A stretch of 7,298 nucleotides of DNA, from NCBI GenBank assembly GCA_966248875.1, contig CBINBI010000108.1, positions 1 to 7,298 on the forward strand. The letters run 5' to 3'. Each line of letters starts with the position of its first letter. The stretch's first letter is position 1. The notes beneath the pieces were generated by a model. The model had not been told where the DNA came from. It was given only the letters and a program-made list of their open reading frames with translations, and searched no databases. Of the stretch, positions 1 to 6,405 are shown in pieces. The position numbers and the translations under genes were made by a program. The stretch is from Dokdonella_A sp966248875. GTDB lineage: Bacteria; Pseudomonadota; Gammaproteobacteria; Xanthomonadales; Rhodanobacteraceae.

Positions 1-2090
1 GCGACAACATCCATCTCGGCGACCGCGACGGCGTGCGCACGCCGATGCAGTGGTCCTCGGACCGCAACGGCGGCTTCTCGCGCGCCGATCCCGAGCGGCT
101 GGTGCTGCCGCCGATCATGGATCCGGTGGCCGGGTTCGGCGCGGTCAACGTCGAGTCGCAGCGCCGCAATCCGCACTCGCTGCTCAACTGGACGCGGCGC
201 ATCCTCGCCGTGCGCCAGCGCTACAGCCTGTTCGGCCGCGGTGACATCCGCTTCCTGCGCCCGCGCAACCGCAAGGTCCTCGCCTACATCCGCGAGCTCG
301 GCGAGGAGATCGTGCTCTGCGTCGCCAACCTCGCGCACACCTCGCAGGCCGTCGAGCTGGACCTCGCCGACTTCGAGGGTCGCATTCCGGTCGAGATCGT
401 GGGCGGCACGCCGTTTCCGCCGATCGGCAAGCTGACGTACCTGCTGACGCTGCCGCAGTACGGCTTCTACTGGTTCGAGCTGCGCACGCAGGCGACCTTG
501 CCCAGCTGGCGCGACATGCCACCCGAGCCGATGCCCGAGTACGCCACGCTGGTCCTGCGCAACGGCTTTTCCGATCTCATGACCCCGCGTCATCGCGCGA
601 CGCTCGAAGCCGAAGTGCTGCCGACCTACCTGCCGATGCGGCGCTGGTTCGCGGCCAAGGATCGCCCGATCCTCACCGTGCGCATCGACGCCGCAGCGCC
701 GGGACCGGCGGCGGACACGCTGCTGGCCGAAGTCGCGGTCGATTCGGGCGACGCGATCGACCGCTATCTCCTGCCGCTCGGCGTGGTGTGGGACGACGAG
801 AATCCGTCGGCGCTCGCGCAGCAGCTCGCGCTGGCGCGCGTGCGCCGCGGCGCGCGCGTGGGCTATCTCACCGATGCGTTCGCGCTCGAGGCGTTCAGCC
901 GCGCGCTCCTCGACGCCTGCCGCACGGGCGCGCGCGTCGCGGCCGAGGACGGCACCATCGATTACACAGCCAGCACGCTGCCACCGCCCGGCGGCGCGAG
1001 CCAGATCCAGTGGCTCGCGGCGGAGCATTCGAACAGCTCGCTCATCGTCGACGAGAGCGTGTTCCTCAAGCTCTATCGCCGCATCCAGGACGGGCCGCGG
1101 CTCGAGGCCGACATGGCACGCCACCTCGTGCGCTCCGGGTTCGCGAACACGCCCGCCTATCTCGGCAGCATCGCGCGCGCGCACGCGCGCGGCACGAGCA
1201 CGCTCGCGCTGCTGCAGGAATTCGTGCGCAACCAGGGCGACGGCTGGACCTGGTCGCAGGACTATCTCGACCGCGCGGTCTACAACGCCGACGACAACGG
1301 CGAAGCCGCCGGGCTGGACGAGGCGATCGACGCCTACGGCGAATTCGCCGCGACGATCGGGCGCCGCCTCGGCGAGCTGCACGCCGCGCTCGCCCTGCCC
1401 GGCGAAGATTCCGCATTCGGCGCGGAGCTCGCCGGCGTGGATGATGTCGAGCGCTGGATCGAAGCCGCGCGCCGCGAAGTCGATGCCGCGTTCGAGCAGC
1501 TCGCGCGTGTCGCACAATGGCCCGACGCCAGCACCGAAGCCGAAGCCGCCGCACTGCTCGAGCGGCGCGCGACCGTGCTGGACCGCCTGCGCGGTCTCGC
1601 CACGGCTGGCGTCGGCACGCCGATGACGCAGATCCACGGCGATTTCCATCTCGCCCAGGTGCTGGTGTCCTCGGGCGACGTCTTCATCGTCGACCTCGAA
1701 GGCGAGCCGGCGCGTACGCTCGGCGAACGCGCCGCGAAGACGAGCCCGCTCAAGGATCTCGCCGGCATCCTGCGCTCGCTCGACTACGCGTGCATGGCCG
1801 CGAACAGCGAAGAGCGCGACGGCGTGCCGCGCGAGGAGCGCGCAAAGCTGCTCGGGCGTTTCCGCGACCGTGCCAGCACGGCGGTGACCGTCGCCTACGC
1901 GACGGCGACGCGGCGCTCGCCTGCCGACTTCGATCCGCGCGGAGGGCTTGGCTCGCTGCTGCGGTTGTTCCTGCTCGAGAAGGCGGCGTACGAGATGCGC
2001 TACGAGATGGCAAACCGGCCGGCCTGGATCGGCACGCCGATCCGCGGCATGGCGCGCCTCACCGCCGAGCTGCTCAACCGCGATGCGTGA
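1..2090 (+). CDS. treS: Trehalose synthase-maltokinase fusion, C-terminal 695 residues (5' partial)
   Basis: Bifunctional cytosolic enzyme. TreS (GH13) interconverts trehalose and maltose; the kinase half phosphorylates maltose with ATP to maltose 1-phosphate, the GlgE donor. The reading frame is open from base 3, so the start lies upstream. Window residues 1-160 are the end of TreS: GDRDG and VRTPMQW (residues 11-17) are family signatures, followed by the C-terminal beta domain ending YGFYWFEL. The GH13 catalytic Asp/Glu residues are not in the window. After a Pro-rich linker (about 165-195) comes a full maltokinase (Mak/Pep2) domain: RRWFAAKD near 213-220, a probable ATP-binding lysine in VFLKLYRR (K356), the catalytic loop IHGDFHLAQ (D547), the metal-binding DLEGEP (D564), and SPLKDLAGILRSLDYA. 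HGDxHxxQ, with Gln where related kinases have Asn, is as I recall usual for maltokinases. Stop TGA at 2088-2090 overlaps the glgB ATG by one base. Fusion of the two activities is common in Pseudomonadota, whereas mycobacteria encode them separately. Confidence 0.97.
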   Translation, partial: DNIHLGDRDGVRTPMQWSSDRNGGFSRADPERLVLPPIMDPVAGFGAVNVESQRRNPHSLLNWTRRILAVRQRYSLFGRGDIRFLRPRNRKVLAYIRELGEEIVLCVANLAHTSQAVELDLADFEGRIPVEIVGGTPFPPIGKLTYLLTLPQYGFYWFELRTQATLPSWRDMPPEPMPEYATLVLRNGFSDLMTPRHRATLEAEVLPTYLPMRRWFAAKDRPILTVRIDAAAPGPAADTLLAEVAVDSGDAIDRYLLPLGVVWDDENPSALAQQLALARVRRGARVGYLTDAFALEAFSRALLDACRTGARVAAEDGTIDYTASTLPPPGGASQIQWLAAEHSNSSLIVDESVFLKLYRRIQDGPRLEADMARHLVRSGFANTPAYLGSIARAHARGTSTLALLQEFVRNQGDGWTWSQDYLDRAVYNADDNGEAAGLDEAIDAYGEFAATIGRRLGELHAALALPGEDSAFGAELAGVDDVERWIEAARREVDAAFEQLARVAQWPDASTEAEAAALLERRATVLDRLRGLATAGVGTPMTQIHGDFHLAQVLVSSGDVFIVDLEGEPARTLGERAAKTSPLKDLAGILRSLDYACMAANSEERDGVPREERAKLLGRFRDRASTAVTVAYATATRRSPADFDPRGGLGSLLRLFLLEKAAYEMRYEMANRPAWIGTPIRGMARLTAELLNRDA

Positions 2091-2117
2091 TGGACTGCCT
2101 CGATCCGGCCATCGCGG
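2078..2117 (+). promoter_or_regulatory. Possible alternative RNA stems at the treS/glgB junction
   Basis: The end of treS and start of glgB overlap as TGATG (2088-2092). Two stems can form with a shared 3' arm. CCGCGATG (2078-2085) pairs perfectly with CATCGCGG (2110-2117) and leaves the glgB ATG in a 24-base loop. CGTGATGG (2086-2093) pairs with CCATCGCG (2109-2116), with one G-U pair, and buries the ATG. They exclude each other. The pairing is read directly; a regulatory role is inference, and short stems are common by chance in DNA this GC-rich. Confidence 0.3.
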
Positions 2118-4294
2118 GTCCCGCCGAATCCGTCGAAGCGCTGCTCGCCGGACGCCTCGCCGATCCGTTCGCGCTGCTCGGCCCGCACGAGACACCGCAC
2201 GGGCGCGTCGTGCGCGTGTTCGCGCCGGGCGCGCTCGCGGTACACGTCGCGTCCGCACGCGCCGGTGCCGAAGCCGACTTCGCGACGCTGCCACTCGCCG
2301 CTGCGCCGGGCTACTTCGCCGGCAGGATCGACATCGCCGGCGCATACCGTGTGCGCATCGCGTGGCCTGACGCCGAGCAGGAGACCGCGGACGCATACGC
2401 GTTCGGCCCGCTGCTCGACGCGCGCGATCTCGCCTTGCTGCGCGAAGCGCGCCATCCGCATTTCGCCGACGCGCTCGGCGCGCACGCGGAGACGCGCGAC
2501 GGCGTCGCCGGCGTGCGCTTCGCCGTATGGGCGCCCAACGCGCTGCGCGTCGCGGTCGTGGGCGACTTCAACGCATGGGACGGCCGCCGCCATCCGATGC
2601 GCCTGCGCCACGAGGCCGGCGTCTGGGAGCTGTTCGTGCCCGATGTCGCGCCGGGCGGGCGCTACAAGTACGAGCTGCTCGCGCGCGACGCCACGCTGCT
2701 GCCGCTGAAAGCCGATCCGGTAGCACGCGCGACCGAGCTGCCGCCGGCGACTGCGTCGGTCGTGCCTTCGCCCGCGCCGTTCGCATGGAACGATGCGGAC
2801 TGGCTGGCCGGCCGCGGCGCGCGTCAGGCGCCGACGGCGCCGATCAGCATCTACGAAGTCCACGCGGGCTCGTGGATGCGCGGCGCGGACGGCGCGTTGC
2901 CGGACTGGGACGCGCTCGCCGAGCGGCTGATCCCTTACGCCGCCGAAATGGGCTTCACGCACATCGAGCTGCTGCCGGTTACCGAGCACCCGTTCGCGGG
3001 CTCATGGGGCTATCAGCCGCTGGGGCTTTTCGCGCCGACCGCGCGCCACGGGCCGCCCGAGGCGTTCGCGCGCTTCGTCGATCGCTGCCACGCGCGTGGA
3101 CTCGGCGTGCTGTTGGACTGGGTGCCCGCGCATTTCCCGACCGATGCGCACGGCCTTGCCCGCTTCGACGGCACCGCGCTCTACGAGCACGCCGATCCGC
3201 GCGAGGGCTTCCATCACGACTGGCGCACATTCATCTACAACCACGGCCGCACCGAAGTCGTCGGATTCCTGATCGCGAGCGCGCTCGAGTGGATCCTGCG
3301 CTACCACGTCGACGGTCTCCGCGTCGATGCGGTGGCGTCGATGCTGTACCGCGACTACAGTCGCAAGCACGGCGAATGGATTCCGAACGTGCACGGCGGG
3401 CGCGAGAACTACGAGGCGATCGCCTTCCTGCGCCGCCTCAACGAGACCGTCGCCGCGCGCTGCCCCGGCGCGATGGTGATCGCCGAGGAATCGACCGCGT
3501 GGCCGGGCGTGACGCGTCCCGCCGGCCACGGCGGGCTCGGCTTCCAGTACAAGTGGAACATGGGCTGGATGCACGACACGCTGCGCTACATCGCGCGCGA
3601 TCCGATCCACCGCGGCTGGCACCACGACGACCTCACCTTCGGGCTGCTGTACGCGTTTTCCGAGCACTTTGTCCTGCCGATCTCGCACGACGAAGTCGTG
3701 CACGGCAAGGGATCGCTGCTCGGCCGCATGCCGGGCGACCAATGGCAGCGCTTCGCGAACCTGCGCGCGTATCTCGCCTTCATGTGGGCGCATCCGGGCA
3801 AGAAGCTCCTGTTCATGGGCTCGGAATTCGGCCAGCCGCGCGAGTGGAACGCCGACGGCGAGATCGATTGGGGCTGCCTCGACGACGACGCGCACCGGGG
3901 CGTGCAGCGGCTCGTGCGCGATCTCAACCGGCTCTATGCCGGCGCGCCCGCGCTGCACGCCGGCGACGGCCTCGCCGCGGGCTTCGCCTGGATCGTCGCC
4001 GACGACCGCGCCAACAGCGTGCTGGCGTTCCTGCGCAGGAATCCGTTCGGCAACGAGATCGCGCTCGCGGTGTTCAACATGACGCCGGTGGTGCGCCACG
4101 GCTATCGCGTCGGCGTGCCGCGCGCGGGGCTCTGGCGCGAGCGCGTCAACACCGACGCCTCAGCGTACGGCGGCTCGAACGTCGGCAACGGAGGTGCCGC
4201 GCACACCGAGCCGATCGCTTCGCACGGACAGCCTGACTCGCTCGCACTCACGCTGCCGCCGCTGGCGGGTGTGATCCTCGAACCGGAGCGCTGA
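2090..4294 (+). CDS. glgB: 1,4-alpha-glucan branching enzyme, complete (734 aa)
   Basis: Cytosolic GH13 transferase that cuts alpha-1,4 chains and rejoins them as alpha-1,6 branches. The order is an N1 module (about residues 25-115, opening DPFALLGPH), a CBM48 module (about 138-230, VWAPNA and VGDFNAWDG), the barrel (about 250-620) and a C-terminal beta domain. Visible catalytic motifs are LLDWVPAHFP (D343), DGLRVDAV (nucleophile D413), VIAEES (acid/base E466) and ISHDEVVHGKGS (H533, D534). All expected active-site residues are present, and the length is near the usual 720-740. The ATG at 2090 puts the family N-terminus in place; a GTG at 2087 is an in-frame alternative one codon longer. The frame stays open upstream to 1517, but that Arg-rich translation is a shadow of the kinase gene. 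No Shine-Dalgarno-like sequence lies within 20 bases upstream, so translation is probably coupled to treS. Next to the maltokinase, it probably branches GlgE-made glucan. The two N-terminal modules mark the longer type of branching enzyme. Confidence 0.98.
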   Translation: MDCLDPAIAGPAESVEALLAGRLADPFALLGPHETPHGRVVRVFAPGALAVHVASARAGAEADFATLPLAAAPGYFAGRIDIAGAYRVRIAWPDAEQETADAYAFGPLLDARDLALLREARHPHFADALGAHAETRDGVAGVRFAVWAPNALRVAVVGDFNAWDGRRHPMRLRHEAGVWELFVPDVAPGGRYKYELLARDATLLPLKADPVARATELPPATASVVPSPAPFAWNDADWLAGRGARQAPTAPISIYEVHAGSWMRGADGALPDWDALAERLIPYAAEMGFTHIELLPVTEHPFAGSWGYQPLGLFAPTARHGPPEAFARFVDRCHARGLGVLLDWVPAHFPTDAHGLARFDGTALYEHADPREGFHHDWRTFIYNHGRTEVVGFLIASALEWILRYHVDGLRVDAVASMLYRDYSRKHGEWIPNVHGGRENYEAIAFLRRLNETVAARCPGAMVIAEESTAWPGVTRPAGHGGLGFQYKWNMGWMHDTLRYIARDPIHRGWHHDDLTFGLLYAFSEHFVLPISHDEVVHGKGSLLGRMPGDQWQRFANLRAYLAFMWAHPGKKLLFMGSEFGQPREWNADGEIDWGCLDDDAHRGVQRLVRDLNRLYAGAPALHAGDGLAAGFAWIVADDRANSVLAFLRRNPFGNEIALAVFNMTPVVRHGYRVGVPRAGLWRERVNTDASAYGGSNVGNGGAAHTEPIASHGQPDSLALTLPPLAGVILEPER
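4285..4288 (+). promoter_or_regulatory. Ribosome binding site of glgX (GGAG)
   Basis: GGAG lies inside the last glgB codons, with 8 bases between it and the ATG at 4297. This is good Shine-Dalgarno spacing and supports that start. It is the clearest ribosome binding site of the three junctions, so glgX could be initiated independently as well as by ribosomes finishing glgB two bases upstream. Confidence 0.7.
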
Positions 4295-4296
4295 CG

Positions 4297-6405
4297 ATGG
4301 CCCGCCTTTCGTATCGACTCGAAGCAGGCCGCGCCTATCCGCTCGGCGCAAGCTGGGACGGCCTCGGTGTCAACTTCGCGCTGTTCTCGGCGCACGCGAC
4401 GCGTGTCGAGCTCTGCCTGTTCGATGCACGCGGACGGCGCGAGGTCGCGCGCGTCGATCTGCCGGCCTACACCGACGAGGTCTGGCACGGCTACCTGCCG
4501 AACGCGCGACCGGGCCTCGTCTACGGCTATCGCGTGCACGGTCCGTACGATCCTGCGGCCGGACATCGCTTCAATCCGCACAAGCTGCTGCTCGATCCGT
4601 ATGCGAAGAAGCTGATCGGCACGCTGCGCTGGGTCGATGCGCTGTTCGGCTACCGCGTCGGCAGCCCGCGCGCCGACCTTTCGCTCGACCGCCGCGACAG
4701 CGCGGCCGCGATGCCGAAAGCGGTCGTCGTCGACGAATCGTTCAACTGGGGCGAGGACCGCGCGCCGCGCGTGCCGTGGTCGGACACGGTGATCTACGAG
4801 GCGCACCTGCGCGGCCTCACGCGACTGCATCCGGGACTTCCTCCGCACGAGCGCGGCACGTTCGCGGCGCTGGGCTCGCCTGTGGTCATCGATCATCTGC
4901 GGCGGCTCGGCATCACCGCCGTGGAGCTGCTTCCGGTGCAGGCGTTTCTGCAGGACCGCTTCCTCGTCTCGCGCAATCTCTCGAACTACTGGGGCTATTC
5001 GACTCTCGCGTATTTCGCGCCCGAGCCGCGCTATCTCGCCGGTACTTCGCTGGACGAGATCCGTGCGACGGTGCGCCGCCTGCACACGGCCGGCATCGAG
5101 GTGATCCTCGACGTCGTCTACAATCACACCTGCGAAGGCAACGAGCTGGGCCCGACGCTGTCCTGGCGCGGCTGCGACAACGCAAGCTACTACCGCCTGC
5201 TGCCGGACGCGCCACGGCGGTACATCAACGACACCGGATGCGGCAACACGCTCGACGTCTCGCACGCGCCGGTGCTGCAGATGGTGATGGACAGCCTGCG
5301 CTACTGGGCCACCGCGTTCCGCGTCGACGGCTTCCGCTTCGATCTCGGCGCGACGCTGGGTCGCGAGGCGCACGGCTTCGATCCCGAGTCCGGATTCTTC
5401 CGCACGATCCGGCAGGATCCGCTGCTGGCGCATCTCAAATTGATCTCGGAACCGTGGGATCTCGGCCCCGGCGGCTACCAGCTCGGCAATCATCCGCCCG
5501 GCTTCGCCGAATGGAACGATCGCTTCCGCGACGGCGTGCGCCGCTACTGGCGCGGCGATGCCGGCACGCGCGGCGAATTCGCGGCGCGGCTCGCGGGCTC
5601 GGCCGATTTGTTCGACCGGCACGGGCGCGAGCCGTCGGCGTCGGTCAATTTCGTCGCCGCGCACGACGGCTTCACGCTGCACGACCTCGTCAGCTACGCC
5701 GAGCGACATAACGAGGCCAATGGCGAGGACAATCGCGACGGCCACGCCGAAAACCTGAGCGCGAACTGGGGCGCCGAAGGACCGACCGAGGATGAGGCGA
5801 TCACGGCGCTCCGCGAACGCGTCAAGCACGCCATGCTGGCGACGCTCTATCTCGCCGCGGGCACGCCGATGCTGCTCGCCGGTGACGAGGCCTGCCGCAC
5901 GCAAGGCGGCAACAACAACGCGTATTGCCAGGACAATGAGATCTCCTGGTACGACTGGGAAGCAGCCGCGACACCCGCGGCGCGCGCGCTGACCGATTTC
6001 GTCGCGCGGCTCGTCGCGCTGCGCCGCCGCTTTCCGATGCTGCGCAGCGATCGCTTCCACCACGGCGCGCCGGTCGCGGGCTCCGATCTCGAGGACATCG
6101 CCTGGTTCGACGTGTCCGCCGAGCCGCTGAGCCAGGAAGCCTGGCACGACGCCGAAGCGCGCGCGCTGACGCTGCGTCGCGCCGACGCCGATGGCGACGG
6201 CGCCATCGACGTGCTGGCGTTGCTGTCGAATCCGACGGCGGAGGAGATCGAGTTCACGCTGCCGAAGCCGGAGGCGAGCTGGACGACGCTCGTCGACTCG
6301 GCCGAGCCGGAGGTGCCGGAACACGACATCGAAGGCATGCGCGTGCGCGTCGGCGCGCGTGCGCTCGTGCTCGCGTATGCGCGCATCGAGTCGCCCATCG
6401 AATGA
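4297..6405 (+). CDS. glgX: Glycogen debranching enzyme GlgX, complete (702 aa)
   Basis: Cytosolic GH13 isoamylase-type enzyme that hydrolyses alpha-1,6 branch points, usually of short outer chains left by phosphorylase. An N-terminal CBM48 module (about residues 10-105, with GASWDGLGVNFALFS) precedes the barrel (about 160-560) and a C-terminal beta domain. Motifs seen are LDVVYNHT (D272), VDGFRFDLG (nucleophile D349), LISEPWD (acid/base E385), FVAAHDGFTLHDLVSY (H456, D457), NDTGCGNTL and GGNNNAYCQDNEISW. Length and residues are normal for GlgX. The start follows a GGAG site and sits two bases after the glgB stop. Beside treZ it probably plays the TreX-like role of supplying unbranched maltodextrins for TreY/TreZ, besides glycogen breakdown; that part is inferred from context. 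One oddity is an acidic DxDxDGxxD stretch (residues 630-638) in the C-terminal domain. The gene end overlaps treZ by four bases. Confidence 0.97.
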   Translation: MARLSYRLEAGRAYPLGASWDGLGVNFALFSAHATRVELCLFDARGRREVARVDLPAYTDEVWHGYLPNARPGLVYGYRVHGPYDPAAGHRFNPHKLLLDPYAKKLIGTLRWVDALFGYRVGSPRADLSLDRRDSAAAMPKAVVVDESFNWGEDRAPRVPWSDTVIYEAHLRGLTRLHPGLPPHERGTFAALGSPVVIDHLRRLGITAVELLPVQAFLQDRFLVSRNLSNYWGYSTLAYFAPEPRYLAGTSLDEIRATVRRLHTAGIEVILDVVYNHTCEGNELGPTLSWRGCDNASYYRLLPDAPRRYINDTGCGNTLDVSHAPVLQMVMDSLRYWATAFRVDGFRFDLGATLGREAHGFDPESGFFRTIRQDPLLAHLKLISEPWDLGPGGYQLGNHPPGFAEWNDRFRDGVRRYWRGDAGTRGEFAARLAGSADLFDRHGREPSASVNFVAAHDGFTLHDLVSYAERHNEANGEDNRDGHAENLSANWGAEGPTEDEAITALRERVKHAMLATLYLAAGTPMLLAGDEACRTQGGNNNAYCQDNEISWYDWEAAATPAARALTDFVARLVALRRRFPMLRSDRFHHGAPVAGSDLEDIAWFDVSAEPLSQEAWHDAEARALTLRRADADGDGAIDVLALLSNPTAEEIEFTLPKPEASWTTLVDSAEPEVPEHDIEGMRVRVGARALVLAYARIESPIE
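6185..6212 (+). repeat. Inverted repeat inside glgX
   Basis: CGATGGCG (6189-6196) and CGCCATCG (6201-6208) form a perfect 8-base-pair stem around a 4-base loop. After one mismatch (6188/6209), three further pairs (6185-6187 with 6210-6212) extend it. No T-run follows, so it does not look like a terminator. It lies in the codons for the acidic DxDxDG motif and may simply result from them. Confidence 0.4.
6402..6405 (+). promoter_or_regulatory. ATGA start/stop overlap of glgX and treZ
   Basis: The treZ ATG (6402-6404) overlaps the glgX TGA (6403-6405), the classic arrangement for termination-reinitiation coupling. Only a weak GAG (6388-6390), 11 bases before the ATG, resembles a ribosome binding site. 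TGAGCG (6403-6408) can pair with CGCTCA (6416-6421) across a 7-base loop, which would partly hide the start codon. Confidence 0.7.

Noticed and set aside
788..1626. Plus-strand open frames inside the maltokinase region (788-1444 and 874-1626)
   Set aside because: These are out-of-frame Arg/Ala-rich translations of a gene with clear kinase motifs in the other frame.
1517..2089. A longer N-terminus for glgB starting at 1517
   Set aside because: The extra 191 residues are Arg-rich and out of frame over the conserved maltokinase active-site region. Family length and N-terminal motifs fit a start at 2090 (or 2087).
2568..2786. Small minus-strand frames inside glgB as possible small proteins
   Set aside because: There is no ribosome binding site or family similarity, and their composition matches the other shadow frames.
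2000..4099. Two consecutive minus-strand open frames (2000-2989 and 3002-4099) opposite glgB
   Set aside because: Both mirror the glgB codons, have low-complexity Arg/Val/Ala content and show no domain.
6209..6405. A transcription terminator between glgX and treZ
   Set aside because: The only strong hairpin (6185-6212) lacks a T-run and lies within glgX, and treZ overlaps the glgX stop.
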